Part shown: positions 1 to 9,949 of the stretch, one piece after another
How positions within the stretch are numbered: position 1 is the first letter of the stretch
How the letters are laid out: every line of letters begins with the position of its first letter
Translations under genes and position numbers: made by a program
From: Burkholderia savannae
GTDB taxonomy: Bacteria > Pseudomonadota > Gammaproteobacteria > Burkholderiales > Burkholderiaceae
Assembly: GCF_001524445.2 (NCBI RefSeq)
Contig: NZ_CP013419.1
Span: 186,001-250,000, forward strand
Direction of reading: 5' to 3'
Length of the DNA: 64,000 bases
The notes under the pieces: generated by a model
Seen by the model: only the letters and a program-made list of their open reading frames with translations
Databases searched by the model: none
Told to the model about the DNA's origin: nothing

Positions 1-2
1 GT

Positions 3-1142
3 AACCGCGAAGCGATTGCACCGGATGCGCTGGTCGCCCCCGAACAGCCGCCCGCCAATCAGCTCGACGATGCCGCGCTAGCGCTCCCCGCCGCTTCGCA
101 GATCAGCGGTGCGGCGCCCGCGCCCCCGCTCACGCGCGAGTTGGTCATCGAACGCCACGCCCATGGGCTCGGCTTCGCCGGCCTCGATCTGAGCGATCTG
201 GATCTCTCGTCGGCAGCGCTCGAGCACGCGGATTTCCGCGATGCACACCTCGAGCGAACCTGCTTCGCAGGCTGCAAGCTGTCCGGCGCGTCGTTCGAGC
301 GCGCCCTGATGTCGCATGCGGACTTCTCGAACGCGGACCTGAGCGAGACGACGCTTGTACAAGCGTCCGCGCCCGATGCATCGTTCCGAGGCGCCACGCT
401 CGACCGCGCGCGCCTCGACCGCACCGACTTCACCAACTGCGACTTCACGCGCGCGTCGCTCGTCGACAGCCGCTGCGTGGGAGCGCAATTCGATGCAAGC
501 GCGATGTCTGCGCTCACCGCCGCGCGACTCGATGGCGCGCATGCGAGCTTTGCTGGCTGCACACTCGACGCCGCCGATTTCACGTCCGCGCGCTTGCCGC
601 GCGCGAACTTCCAGCACGCAACGCTTACGGACGCAACGTTCGCGTCGGCGCAATGTGACGGCGTCGAATGGCATGCCGCGCAAGCGCCGCACGCTCGATT
701 TCACGCGGCATCGCTGCGCGGATCGCGCGCGGACGCGGCGACGTCGTTCCGGCAGGCCAACCTGAGCAGGGCGTCGCTCGACGATGCGAACTGGGACGGC
801 GCGGACCTGAGTCACGCGAATCTGCACAAGGCGACGCTCGATCGCGCGAGCCTCGTTCATGCGATCGCGAGCGGCACGCAACTGACCCTGACAAGCGCAC
901 GGCACGCCGATCTGGCAAAGGCCGATCTATCACACGCGGACATGCGCTTCTCGAACCTGTTCGGCACATCGCTACGCCGCACACGGCTCAACGGTGCCCA
1001 ACTTCAATCGAGCAACCTGTACGGCGCCGATTGCTATGGCACGGCGCTCAGCCGATCACAGTTCGACGGCGCGAACGTCTATCGAACCCTGCTTGACGTG
1101 CCGGTCCACCTCTTAACAGAAATCGCCCGCCGATCCATTTGA
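3..1142 (+). CDS. tagA/B-5: T6SS-5 accessory protein TagA/B-5, C-terminal part (pentapeptide repeats)
   Basis: The frame is open from the first base of the window, so the 5' part lies outside. The 379 visible residues are almost entirely pentapeptide repeats of the A(D/N)LxX type (for example ADLSHANLHKATL), which fold into a right-handed beta-helix. In the Burkholderia T6SS-5 cluster the matching gene encodes an N-terminal DUF2169 domain followed by such repeats; DUF2169 would be upstream of the window. The next gene starts 8 bases after the stop. Proteins of this group are thought to help load or cap the VgrG/PAAR spike; that role is inferred from the family and the locus. A linker rich in Ala and Pro precedes the repeats. 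Confidence 0.85.
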   Translation, partial: NREAIAPDALVAPEQPPANQLDDAALALPAASQISGAAPAPPLTRELVIERHAHGLGFAGLDLSDLDLSSAALEHADFRDAHLERTCFAGCKLSGASFERALMSHADFSNADLSETTLVQASAPDASFRGATLDRARLDRTDFTNCDFTRASLVDSRCVGAQFDASAMSALTAARLDGAHASFAGCTLDAADFTSARLPRANFQHATLTDATFASAQCDGVEWHAAQAPHARFHAASLRGSRADAATSFRQANLSRASLDDANWDGADLSHANLHKATLDRASLVHAIASGTQLTLTSARHADLAKADLSHADMRFSNLFGTSLRRTRLNGAQLQSSNLYGADCYGTALSRSQFDGANVYRTLLDVPVHLLTEIARRSI

Positions 1143-1150
1143 CGATACCG

Positions 1151-2215
1151 ATGTCCGACATCCTTCAGGCGGCACTTGCCACCCTCGCCGACACCCGCAC
1201 ACTATCCGGCGTCGATCTTTCGTATGCCGATCTTTCGCGGCGCGACCTGTCCGTCTGCACATTCGACCGCGTGATCTTGCGCGGCGCGAACCTCTCGGGA
1301 TCGCAGCTCGACACGACGTGCTGGCTGCATTGCGACCTGACGGGCGCACGCGTTGACGGCGCAACACTCGGCGGATCGAGCTGGCACGCGGTCGCGTTGC
1401 ACGGCGCGAGCCTGTGCGCGACAACGGGAGACGCGTTTGCGATGACAGACGCCGATCTCGCCGAAGCGACGCTAACCGACACGCTTTGGGCGCGCTCGAC
1501 GTTCGAGCGCTGCGACCTCACTGCCGCACAGTGCACAGGGGCAAAGCTGCAGCGTTGCGAAACCGTCGATTGCCGCTTCGAGCACACCAACTTCGCGAAC
1601 GCCGAACTCGAGCGCTTCGCAGCGATGCACGCCGACCTGTCGACCGCCCGCTTTGACGCCACGCGTCTGACGAACGCGCTCCTCACTAACGCGGATCTGT
1701 GCGGGCAACGCTTCGACCACTGCGAACTAACAATGACGCATTTCAACGGCGCAAAGCTGTCCGGCAGTGATTTCAGCAGCGCATCGCTCGTGCAGACGAT
1801 GTTCTTCGATGCCGACCTCGAATGCGCGACGCTCGCTGGTGCGCGCGGCCGCCATACTCGCTTCGCGGACGCGACGCTCGTTGGCGCCAACCTCACCGGG
1901 GCGGCATTCGACGAAACTGATTTCGCGCGCGCGCGCTTGTCTTCAGCAAACGCCCGTGGGTTGCGTGCACAGATGTCGCTCTTCGCGCATGCCGATTGCG
2001 CCGACGCCACGCTCGCGGGCGGCAGCTTCGTTTACTGCGATTTCTCGCACGCAAAGCTGTCGCGCGCTGACTGCACCGACGCCGATTTCTCGCATGCGAA
2101 CCTACACGCCGTCGACGATCGCGCCGCCCGCTGGGCCGGCGCACGCAAGACAGGCGTGCGCCCGACCGATCCCACACTCGCGCAGGCCGAGCGATGGACC
2201 GCACCCGAACGATAA
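1151..2215 (+). CDS. tagB-5: T6SS-5 pentapeptide-repeat protein TagB-5
   Basis: 354 residues made almost wholly of pentapeptide repeats (SYADLSRRDLS, GANLSGSQLD, HANLHAVDD). The ATG at 1151 (MSDILQ) is preferred; an in-frame TTG at 1139 overlaps the previous stop. The gene follows tagA/B-5 closely, and its 3' end overlaps tagC-5 by 22 bases, so the block is very likely one transcript with coupled translation. No catalytic motif is visible. It is probably a structural or adaptor protein for spike or effector assembly; this is inferred from its place beside PAAR-like and DUF3540 genes. Confidence 0.85.
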   Translation: MSDILQAALATLADTRTLSGVDLSYADLSRRDLSVCTFDRVILRGANLSGSQLDTTCWLHCDLTGARVDGATLGGSSWHAVALHGASLCATTGDAFAMTDADLAEATLTDTLWARSTFERCDLTAAQCTGAKLQRCETVDCRFEHTNFANAELERFAAMHADLSTARFDATRLTNALLTNADLCGQRFDHCELTMTHFNGAKLSGSDFSSASLVQTMFFDADLECATLAGARGRHTRFADATLVGANLTGAAFDETDFARARLSSANARGLRAQMSLFAHADCADATLAGGSFVYCDFSHAKLSRADCTDADFSHANLHAVDDRAARWAGARKTGVRPTDPTLAQAERWTAPER

Positions 2216-2934
2216 CGCCTGGCTCTTACGCTCCGATGATGAACGTTCCTTCCTCTTCCGCTCCGTCGATCTCGCCACTTCCGTCCGTAGACATGCCACG
2301 CATACTCGGCGTGACGCTGCGCGCGTCGCACGTAACCGGCCGCGTCGGCGACTGGCTGCTGCTCGACGACCCGGTCGGTCGCGCGCGACGCGCCGACGGC
2401 TGCGTGCTCGCCCCCGACGTTGGCGACAGCGTGCTGATCTGGGCGTGCGCAGCCGGCGACGCATCCGGCAGGCCGCCCGCTTATGTACTCACTGTGCTCG
2501 CGCGCGCCGGCGCGCCTCAGGCCGCGCTCGCGCTGCCCGGCGGCGTCGTGTTTGAAACCGGCATCGACGGGCTGCGCATCGACGCGCCGCGCATCGCGCT
2601 CTCGGCGCGAGACCGGATCGACGCCCGCGCGGCGCGTGTCGACCTGAGCGCGCATCGCGCATGCGTGCGCGCCGCGCATCTCGACGCGTGCGCGCAGTCG
2701 ATAGACGGCCGCGCGCACGACGTGCGGCTCGTTGCGCGCCGCTTCACGTCGACGATCGGCCGCGCACTGCACACGCTCGGCGATTGCTTTCGCCGCGTGC
2801 GGGGCGTCGACGACACGCGCGCGAGCCGAGCGCGCTGGCAGATCGACGAGCGCGCGCATCTGCACGCGCGAGATGTCACGCTGCTCGCCGACCGTCACGT
2901 CGGCATCGACGGCGAACGCATCGACCTCGGCTGA
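2194..2934 (+). CDS. tagC-5: T6SS-5 DUF3540 protein TagC-5
   Basis: 246 residues. A disordered Ser/Pro-rich N-terminus of about 35 residues is followed by a conserved region (RILGVTLRASHVTGRVGDW, then DVGDSVLIWACA) and a long, regularly spaced run near residues 110-200 (IDGLRIDAPRIALSARDRID...) that reads as a beta-helical or OB-like stack. This layout matches DUF3540, which sits next to DUF2169/pentapeptide and DUF4150 genes in T6SS clusters. The start at 2194 overlaps tagB-5. Its exact role is not established; a spike-loading adaptor is the usual suggestion. Confidence 0.8.
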   Translation: MDRTRTITPGSYAPMMNVPSSSAPSISPLPSVDMPRILGVTLRASHVTGRVGDWLLLDDPVGRARRADGCVLAPDVGDSVLIWACAAGDASGRPPAYVLTVLARAGAPQAALALPGGVVFETGIDGLRIDAPRIALSARDRIDARAARVDLSAHRACVRAAHLDACAQSIDGRAHDVRLVARRFTSTIGRALHTLGDCFRRVRGVDDTRASRARWQIDERAHLHARDVTLLADRHVGIDGERIDLG

Positions 2935-2962
2935 TTTTCTCTTCCTGATTCGGAGTTCAAAC

Positions 2963-3355
2963 ATGTTTGTCGTCACCACCGCGTCCGGCCTGTGCATGAG
3001 CCCCGCCGACGTCTGCAAAACGCCGACGCCGACCGGCCCGGTTCCCATCCCGTATCCGAACACCGGCGCGCCGATGATGGCCTCTTCGATCACGACAAAA
3101 GTACTCGTCTGCGGCATGCCCGCGCTCACGAAGAAATCGACGATTCCGATGACGAACGGCGATCAGCCCGGCACCGTCGGCGGCGTGATGTCCGGAAAGA
3201 TCATGGGCAAAGTCGAATTCGCGGCGGGCAGCGCGAAGGTCAAGTTCGAAGGCAGCCCCGTCGTGCGGCTCTCGACGCCAACGAAGCACAACGACGGCAA
3301 TGCGACCGGCGCCGTGCTGCAACCGAGCCAGCAAAAAGTGATGGCGATGAGCTGA
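2963..3355 (+). CDS. tagD-5: T6SS-5 PAAR-like spike-tip protein TagD-5 (DUF4150)
   Basis: 130 residues starting at the ATG at 2963, preceded by a GGAG-like site (cggagttcaaac). The sequence MFVVTTASGLCMSPADVCKT followed by TPTGPVPIPYPN is the hallmark of DUF4150/PAAR-like proteins, which sharpen the VgrG tip and can carry cargo. There is no C-terminal toxin extension, so it is a bare tip protein. It lies 28 bases after tagC-5 and 9 bases before tssJ, inside the T6SS-5 operon. Confidence 0.88.
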   Translation: MFVVTTASGLCMSPADVCKTPTPTGPVPIPYPNTGAPMMASSITTKVLVCGMPALTKKSTIPMTNGDQPGTVGGVMSGKIMGKVEFAAGSAKVKFEGSPVVRLSTPTKHNDGNATGAVLQPSQQKVMAMS

Positions 3356-3364
3356 GAATTCGAC

Positions 3365-4093
3365 ATGAACGATCAACGGATTTCCGCACGGACGACGGCG
3401 CGCCGCCTCGCGGCGCGCGCGTGCGCCGTCGCCGCACTCTCCGCACTCTCCGCGTTGACGGGCTGCGCGGCGGGCGTTACCGAAGAGCAGGCGCGCGCCG
3501 ACGTGCGATGGGACTACGTGCCCGACGCGCTGCGCATCGATATCGATGCGTCGCCACGGCTGAACGAATACCTGAACGCGCCGCACACGCTGCTGCTCAC
3601 GATTTTCCAGACCGCGGACGCGCAGGCGTTCCGCAACCTCGCCGACGATCCGGACCGCCTGCGCGCAACGCTCGCGGCAGGCGAGACGGCTACAGGCTTC
3701 ATTCAGACCACACGCTACGTCGTCTCGCCGGGCGCGCGCGTCGCATTATCGATCGATCGTGTGCAGCAGGCTCGCTACTTCGGCATCGTCGCCGGCTACT
3801 ACGACACCGACGGCCCGCGCTCCGTGCGGCTCTACGACGTACCGTTGCGGGTCGACAAGCGCGGCTGGCTCTCACCCACCTATCACGCCTCGCCACGAAC
3901 GCTCGAATTGAAGCTACGACTCGGCGCGCAGAGCATCACCGACGCGCGCGAAGCGCGCCTGAGCCTGCCACCATCCGGCGCGCGCGCGTGGACGCAGCTC
4001 GACTTCGGCGCGAAATCCCTAACGCTGCCGCCCGACGACGTAGCTGAGGACAAGCACAGCCGCGACGCGACCGGCGCGCAGCGCAAGCAATGA
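3365..4093 (+). CDS. tssJ: T6SS outer-membrane lipoprotein TssJ
   Basis: 242 residues. The N-terminus is Arg-rich with a hydrophobic Ala/Leu stretch and a lipobox LTGC with the modified cysteine at residue 34, so the mature protein should be an outer-membrane lipoprotein. The rest forms the beta-sandwich typical of TssJ (LRIDIDASPRLNEYLNAPHT, LLLTIFQTADAQAFRNL), which binds the periplasmic end of TssM. The mature chain is somewhat longer than many TssJ proteins, with a polar C-terminal tail. The stop overlaps the tssK start by four bases (ATGA), a sign of coupled translation. Confidence 0.9.
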   Translation: MNDQRISARTTARRLAARACAVAALSALSALTGCAAGVTEEQARADVRWDYVPDALRIDIDASPRLNEYLNAPHTLLLTIFQTADAQAFRNLADDPDRLRATLAAGETATGFIQTTRYVVSPGARVALSIDRVQQARYFGIVAGYYDTDGPRSVRLYDVPLRVDKRGWLSPTYHASPRTLELKLRLGAQSITDAREARLSLPPSGARAWTQLDFGAKSLTLPPDDVAEDKHSRDATGAQRKQ

Positions 4094-5529
4094 CTCACGA
4101 ACCCCAAATGAACAACATGGATAACGTCTATTGGCATCAGGGCATGCTCCTGCAGCCGCAACACTTCCAACTGGCCGAACTACAGCAGCAGTTCCGCGCC
4201 AAGCCGTGGCTCGCGTCTGGCCCCCCGCACTTCTGGGGCGTCGGCGCGCTTTCACTCGCGGAAACCGCGATCGATAATCGCGTGGTCGAGATCCGCTCCG
4301 CACACCTGCTGTTTTCCGACCGCAGTTACGTCGAGTACCCGGGCAATGCGGTCATCGCCGCGCGTGCGTTCGATCCCGCGTGGCTCGACGACGGCCGGGC
4401 GCTCGTCGCTCATGTCGCGCTGAAGCGGCTGGCGCGGGACGCGAACAACGTGACCGTCGCGGCCGCCGCCGATGCGCTGCCGAGCGTTGCAACGCGCTAC
4501 GTAACGCTGCCGTCCGCCGACGACGTCAGCGATCTCCACTCGGACCACCCGCCCGCGCCGGTGCGCACGCTCAAGCACGTGCTGAAGATCGTCTTCGAGC
4601 ACGAGCTTGACACATTCTCCGGGCACGAGACGGTCCCGTTCGCGCGCATCGTGCGCGACGGTGAGCGCCTGCGGCTAGACAACGAATTCGTGCCGCCTTG
4701 CTACGCGCTGTCCGGCTCGCGCGGGCTGCTCGACCGAATCCGCTGCATTCGCGACGAGCTCGCAGGCCGCGCGCGGCAACTGCAGCAGTACAAGAGCCCA
4801 CGCGAGATGCAGCGCGACGAGTTCGACGCGAGCTATACGGCGTTCCTGCTCGCGCTGCGCTCGCTGAATCGCTTCGGCCCGCTGCTGTTCCATCTCACCG
4901 AATGCGATCAGTTGCATCCGTGGGAAATCTACGGCGCGCTGCGGCAACTCGTCGGCGAACTGAGCGTGTTCTCCGAGCGCTTCAACATGCTCGGCGAAGC
5001 GCTTGACGCGCGTGGGCTTGACGCGCGTGGCGGCCTACCGCCGTACGACCATCGCGATCTCGGCGGCTGCTTCTCACACGCGCATGCGCTGATCGGCCAT
5101 CTGCTCGACGAAATCGCGGTCGGCCCCGACTGCGCTGCGACGTTCGAGCCCGACGGCCCGCAGCAGCCCGCGCAGTGGTCCGCACAACTGCCGCCTGACG
5201 TCTTTGGCGACCGCCATCTGTTCTATCTGGTGATCCGCAGCGAGCATGATCCGGACACAGTCGCGCAACGCTTTCTGCACGGCAGCCGTATTGCTGCGAC
5301 CGACGAGATGCCCCAGCTTACCGCACTCGCGCTGCCGGGTGTCGAGCTGACCCGCCTGCCGGGCGCACCGCAGCGGTTGCCGCGCCGCAGTGGCACGCAG
5401 TACTTTCGGATCGAGCAGACCGGCCGCCAGTGGGACGCAATTAGGCGCGATGGGCACGTGTCGTTGCGCTGGCACGACGCGCCGGACGACCTGCAAGTGG
5501 AACTCGTCGCAGTAAGGCACAAATCATGA
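4090..5529 (+). CDS. tssK: T6SS baseplate protein TssK
   Basis: 479 residues. The N-terminal signature VYWHQGMLLQPQHFQ is characteristic of TssK, the trimeric baseplate component that connects the wedge to the TssL/TssM membrane complex. The length fits the family (about 440-480). The start overlaps the tssJ stop; a second possible ATG (MNNMDN) lies seven codons in. The 3' end overlaps tssL by four bases. The gene is cytoplasmic in function and sits in the usual J-K-L-M order. Confidence 0.93.
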   Translation: MTHEPQMNNMDNVYWHQGMLLQPQHFQLAELQQQFRAKPWLASGPPHFWGVGALSLAETAIDNRVVEIRSAHLLFSDRSYVEYPGNAVIAARAFDPAWLDDGRALVAHVALKRLARDANNVTVAAAADALPSVATRYVTLPSADDVSDLHSDHPPAPVRTLKHVLKIVFEHELDTFSGHETVPFARIVRDGERLRLDNEFVPPCYALSGSRGLLDRIRCIRDELAGRARQLQQYKSPREMQRDEFDASYTAFLLALRSLNRFGPLLFHLTECDQLHPWEIYGALRQLVGELSVFSERFNMLGEALDARGLDARGGLPPYDHRDLGGCFSHAHALIGHLLDEIAVGPDCAATFEPDGPQQPAQWSAQLPPDVFGDRHLFYLVIRSEHDPDTVAQRFLHGSRIAATDEMPQLTALALPGVELTRLPGAPQRLPRRSGTQYFRIEQTGRQWDAIRRDGHVSLRWHDAPDDLQVELVAVRHKS

Positions 5530-6191
5530 AACTGTCCGATTCCATGATGCCGCTCGTCGCATATGCGCGACAGTTCGCGCAACACCCACGCGGCGATGCC
5601 GCTGAAGTTGCGCTGCGGTTTGAATATCTGATCGAAAGCGCGCGTGATCACGCTGCGTGTGCCGGCGTATCCGAAATCGACGTCGACCATGCGCTGTTCG
5701 CCGTGTGCGCGTGGATCGACGAAGCATTACTGAACAGCGGCTGGGACAACGCCGATCGCTGGACGCTACGGCTTTTGCAGAAACACTACTTCGACACGTC
5801 GCACGCGGGCGTCGAATTCTTTGAGCGCCTCGAAACACTCGACGGCGAGCGCGCGGACGTGCTGGAGGTCTTTCTCCTCTGTCTACAACTCGGTTTTCGC
5901 GGCCGATACGGCTACGACGGCGGCAGCAGGCCGCTCGATGTGATCCGTCAACGCGCGATCGAAGCTCTGTCTGCGGAAGCGGCCTCGCGCGCCGAGGGCG
6001 AACCACTGTTTCCAGCCGCCTATACGGGCATCGAGTCGCACGCCACGGTGGCAAAAGCGCGCGCGCACCGCCGTATCCGGCTCGCGGGCCTGAACTTCGG
6101 AGTGCCGCTCGCGATCCTTTTGTCCCTTTATGTGATTTTTCACGTCGTCATCGCGCGGATGGTCGACTCGGTACTCCCCACATTGCAATGA
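5526..6191 (+). CDS. tssL: T6SS membrane protein TssL (DotU family)
   Basis: 221 residues. The cytoplasmic DotU domain shows the conserved segments AWIDEALLNSGWDN and FLLCLQLGFRGRYGY, with a single hydrophobic segment near residues 186-212 just before the C-terminus. This makes it a tail-anchored inner-membrane protein without a peptidoglycan-binding extension. It partners TssM and TssK. Four-base overlaps with both neighbours indicate coupled translation. Confidence 0.93.
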   Translation: MKLSDSMMPLVAYARQFAQHPRGDAAEVALRFEYLIESARDHAACAGVSEIDVDHALFAVCAWIDEALLNSGWDNADRWTLRLLQKHYFDTSHAGVEFFERLETLDGERADVLEVFLLCLQLGFRGRYGYDGGSRPLDVIRQRAIEALSAEAASRAEGEPLFPAAYTGIESHATVAKARAHRRIRLAGLNFGVPLAILLSLYVIFHVVIARMVDSVLPTLQ

Positions 6192-9100
6192 AGATCATCG
6201 GTATGGTAATCGCGCGCATTGCGGCGTTAGTCGCACTCGTCGCGTTCAGTTGGGCGACAACGCTCTATTTCGACTGGCCGCTGTGGTGCGCACTCGCCGC
6301 GTTCTGCGCGGTACTCGCCGGATGGCTCCTGGCTCGGGTCGCGCGTCGCGCGCTGCGTGCAATGCGCGCGCGGGGGCAATTGGCGCAACTCGACGCGTCC
6401 GAGCGCCTGCCCTCCGATCGCGAGACGCCTGAAAAGAATGCCGCCGCGCGTTGGCGAGCCTCACTCACGGCGCTCGAGCGCGCAGTGCCCGCTCCTGGCC
6501 TACTCGGTCGGCCGCGGAACGCCCAGCCATGGTATCTCGTGATTGGCCGCTCCGGCTCGGGCAAGACGACCGCTCTGACTCGCGCGCGTGTCTCGTCGCC
6601 ACTGCGGCGCGCGCGCCGCGATGCATCCGTCGAGCCGACCGAGGATTGCGATTGGTGGTGTTTCGACGACGCGGTCATGCTCGATCTCACGGGCCGCTTC
6701 GCCGAGCCCGACGCGACGGACGCCGACCGGCACGAGTGGAGCGCCATCCTTGACCGGCTCGGCCGCGCACGCGCGCGCAAAGGCATCAATGGCGTCGTCG
6801 TCGCGATCGATGCGCCGCGCCTCGTCGAAGCAGATCACGACGCGCTGACGATTGACGGCCGCGCCATCCGTGAACGACTCGAGCACCTGATCCGGTTGTT
6901 CGACCGGCGCTTCCCGGTCTACGTGCTCGTCACACAGTGCGATCGGCTCTATGGCTTCGAGGAATGGGCCAAGCAACTCGCTCCGCAAGACCGTGAGCGC
7001 GCGTTCGGCTATCTCGGTGATCACGACGCAAATGCGTTCGTCTCGCACGCGTTCGACAGCCTCGACGCGCGTCTGAGCGTGCTACGAACGGCGCTAACGG
7101 CGCGCGGCGAGCCGCCGTCGCCACGCGCACTGATGCTGCAGCACGAACTCGCACGTCTGCGGCCCGCGCTAGACGCGTTCGCGCGCGCGGCGTTCGGACC
7201 GAACGTCTATCAGGAGACGCCGTATCTGCGCGGTCTGCTGCTCGCGAGCGGCCGACAGACAGGTGGCGCGCATTCGCTGACGCTACCCGACTGGCTCGAC
7301 GCCGCGCCAGCGCACGACCCCGACGACGCCGGCCTGTTCCTGTACGACGTATTCGCGCGCGTGCTGCCGAGCGATCGTGACGCGTCACGCCCCGTCGAGC
7401 GGCCGAGCCGCTCGCGGCTGACGCTGCGGCGTCTCGGGCTGGCCGCATGGCTGCTCGGCTGCGTCGCGGTCGGGCTGCTAATGACTGCGTCGTTCGTCGG
7501 CGACATGCGAACCGTCGAGCTGGTCCGCCGCGACTATCCCGCGCATCCGCGCTTCACAGGTGAGTTCCGGCACGATGCGGCAACGCTCGAACGGATCGGC
7601 CGCGCGATCGCCGACGTCGAGCAGCGCGACGATCGGCCGCCCGCTCGCACCATCGCCGATGCCACGCCCGTCGGCAGGCTCGAAGCGGAACTCAAGCGCC
7701 ACTACGTCACGCATTATCGACGGTCGATCGAGCCTTCCGCCGACCGGCTGTTCTTCGGTGAGCCGGACGATGCAAGCGACGCGCGCGCGAACGGCAGCGG
7801 CGAAGTCGCCGCGCGCATCCGCAATCTGGTCCGCTACGTGAACCTGATGCAGGCACGCCAGCGCGGCGCGGACCGCAAAACGCTCACGCGAATGCCCGCG
7901 CTGAAGATCACCCGGGCGCCTAACAAAGACGAGGCAGACGACACACGCGATCGTGACGACGAAGCGTCGCCGCGCATCGACGCGCTCGCCGTCAACCAAA
8001 TTGCCTGGAGCGCGCCGGACGACGGCGCGCTCGCAGCTCGAATCGCGGCGGCCCAAGCGCAGCTCGAACGGCTCGCGTACCGCGATCCCAACGGCGCATG
8101 GCTGCTCGACGCGCCCGACGCGTCTACGCCACACGACGTGACGCTCACCGACTTCTGGCCGGCCGCTGCAGCGCGCACGCTGCCTCCCGCGCTGCACGAC
8201 GTGCGGGTGTCAGCCGTGCTGACGGCCGCACATCGTCCGGCAATCGATGCGTTCCTCGACGAAATGGCGCAGGCTGTGGCGAACCGGCCAACGTTCGCGT
8301 TCCATCGCGACGCGTTCTACGCCTGGTATCTCGCGCAGCGAATTGACGCGTGGCGCGACTTCGTCGCTCGCTTCCCGCAGGGCGAGAAATTGTTGACGAA
8401 AAAAGCGCAATGGCGCGTGGTGATCGACCGAATTCCCGACCGCCGCGATCCGTTCGCGGCGCTGCTCGCGCGCATCACGCGCGAATTCGAATCCGAGCAC
8501 AACGATACGCTGCCACCCTGGCTGCGGTTCGTCCGGACGGCGTCACGCATGCTCGCGCCCGTATGGGCGCCCACGCCAAACAACGGCCTCGGCGCGCTGC
8601 TCGGCTCGATCTCGCGCAGCGGTGGCCGGGCCTTGCACGAAACGCTCGGCGGCGCGCCCGCGCAAGGACGGTTGACGCTCGAGCGCGACGCCGCGCTGCG
8701 CGACGCGCTCGTCGACTACGATCGGCGCGTCGCCGCACTCGCCGTCGACGCGCTCGCGGGCACAGGCGCCGCCTACCGACTCGCAGCCGACTTCCACGGG
8801 TTCGGCGCCGATGCATCAGTCGAAGCGTCCGCGATGCGGGCAGCCGACGACGCGCTACGGGGCGTCAAGCAACTCGCAGGCGATCGCGACGGCGGCGGCG
8901 ACGTCGTCTGGAGCCTCATCGGCGGCTCACTGCATTCGGTATTCGCGTATGTCGAGCAGCAGGCATCGTGCGCACTGCAAAGCGACTGGGAGCGCGACGT
9001 GCTGTGGCCGCTCAAGCGCGCCGCAACGCAAGACGATGCGGACGACCGGCTGTACGGCCCGCAAGGAGCGATCTGGGCGTTCGTCAACGGTCCCGCGAAG

Positions 9101-9892
9101 CCGTTCGTGCGCGTCGGCGCGGCGCGTGCGTCGGTGGTCGACACGCTCGGCTACCGACTACCGTTCACCGACACGTTCCTGCCGCTTCTCGACGACGCGG
9201 CTGCCCGTCGCGTCGCGCAAGCGCGGCGCGACGCCGAGCGGCGCGCGCAACAGCAAGCAGCGGCGGAACTCGACGAGCAAATCGCGTCGCTCAGCCGACA
9301 GATCGACGCGCTACATGCGCAGACGATGCACATCGGGATCGTCGCGCAGCCAACCGACGTGAATCCGGATGCGCAGGCGAAGCCGTTCGAGACGATGCTG
9401 ACACTACAATGCACACCGCAAGCGCGCACGCTAACGAACTACAACTTCCGCGTATCCGAGCAAATCGATTGGCGGCCTGATCAATGCGGCGACGCGACGC
9501 TACGCATCGCGCTCGGTGGCGTCACGCTCGTGCGTCGCTATACAGGGTCGCTTGGCGTCGCGCGCTTCGTGCAAGATTTCCGCTACGGCGTGCGCCGTTT
9601 CACGCCCGGCGATTTCCCCGACGCGAAAGCCCAGCTCGAACGACTCGGCGTGCGCTACGTCGACGTGCGATACGACTTCTCTGGGCAGGACGCGCTGCTC
9701 GCGCAAGTCGACCGGATCGACGAGCTCGAACAAACGCGTCGCGACAACATCGCGCGCCAGCGGCGCAACCCGATTCGGCAGAATGACGAAACGGCCGCGA
9801 GCGCCGCAGCGAACGCCGCGCTGCCTCCCCGCATTGGGGCGTGCTGGGGCGACCCGGCTCGCGACGGGCAAAACGCCGGACAAGGTGCGTAA
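6188..9892 (+). CDS. tssM-5: T6SS membrane complex protein TssM (IcmF family)
   Basis: 1,234 residues, the usual length for IcmF/TssM. Two membrane segments lie near residues 8-50 and a third near 418-440. A cytoplasmic NTPase-like domain lies between them, with a Walker A motif GRSGSGKT at residues 120-127. The remainder is the large periplasmic region that binds TssJ. This gene closes the J-K-L-M run. Note the naming clash: in B. pseudomallei the neighbouring deubiquitinase is also called TssM, although it is not this structural protein. Confidence 0.94.
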   Translation: MKIIGMVIARIAALVALVAFSWATTLYFDWPLWCALAAFCAVLAGWLLARVARRALRAMRARGQLAQLDASERLPSDRETPEKNAAARWRASLTALERAVPAPGLLGRPRNAQPWYLVIGRSGSGKTTALTRARVSSPLRRARRDASVEPTEDCDWWCFDDAVMLDLTGRFAEPDATDADRHEWSAILDRLGRARARKGINGVVVAIDAPRLVEADHDALTIDGRAIRERLEHLIRLFDRRFPVYVLVTQCDRLYGFEEWAKQLAPQDRERAFGYLGDHDANAFVSHAFDSLDARLSVLRTALTARGEPPSPRALMLQHELARLRPALDAFARAAFGPNVYQETPYLRGLLLASGRQTGGAHSLTLPDWLDAAPAHDPDDAGLFLYDVFARVLPSDRDASRPVERPSRSRLTLRRLGLAAWLLGCVAVGLLMTASFVGDMRTVELVRRDYPAHPRFTGEFRHDAATLERIGRAIADVEQRDDRPPARTIADATPVGRLEAELKRHYVTHYRRSIEPSADRLFFGEPDDASDARANGSGEVAARIRNLVRYVNLMQARQRGADRKTLTRMPALKITRAPNKDEADDTRDRDDEASPRIDALAVNQIAWSAPDDGALAARIAAAQAQLERLAYRDPNGAWLLDAPDASTPHDVTLTDFWPAAAARTLPPALHDVRVSAVLTAAHRPAIDAFLDEMAQAVANRPTFAFHRDAFYAWYLAQRIDAWRDFVARFPQGEKLLTKKAQWRVVIDRIPDRRDPFAALLARITREFESEHNDTLPPWLRFVRTASRMLAPVWAPTPNNGLGALLGSISRSGGRALHETLGGAPAQGRLTLERDAALRDALVDYDRRVAALAVDALAGTGAAYRLAADFHGFGADASVEASAMRAADDALRGVKQLAGDRDGGGDVVWSLIGGSLHSVFAYVEQQASCALQSDWERDVLWPLKRAATQDDADDRLYGPQGAIWAFVNGPAKPFVRVGAARASVVDTLGYRLPFTDTFLPLLDDAAARRVAQARRDAERRAQQQAAAELDEQIASLSRQIDALHAQTMHIGIVAQPTDVNPDAQAKPFETMLTLQCTPQARTLTNYNFRVSEQIDWRPDQCGDATLRIALGGVTLVRRYTGSLGVARFVQDFRYGVRRFTPGDFPDAKAQLERLGVRYVDVRYDFSGQDALLAQVDRIDELEQTRRDNIARQRRNPIRQNDETAASAAANAALPPRIGACWGDPARDGQNAGQGA

Positions 9893-9949
9893 TCCGCGGT
9901 CCCTTCCGAACCGGCGGCGCACAGCGCCGCCGGTTCATCGAACCCGTTC

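Noticed and set aside
1139..1150. TTG start for tagB-5 overlapping the previous stop
   Set aside because: The ATG at 1151 is a better start and keeps the first pentapeptide region intact.
2032..3129. 365-codon minus-strand ORF opposite tagC-5 and tagD-5
   Set aside because: Antisense shadow of well-supported T6SS genes; composition is Arg/Ala-rich noise.
8350..9480. 376-codon ORF inside tssM in another frame
   Set aside because: Arg-rich shadow of the IcmF gene; no ribosome-binding site or domain.
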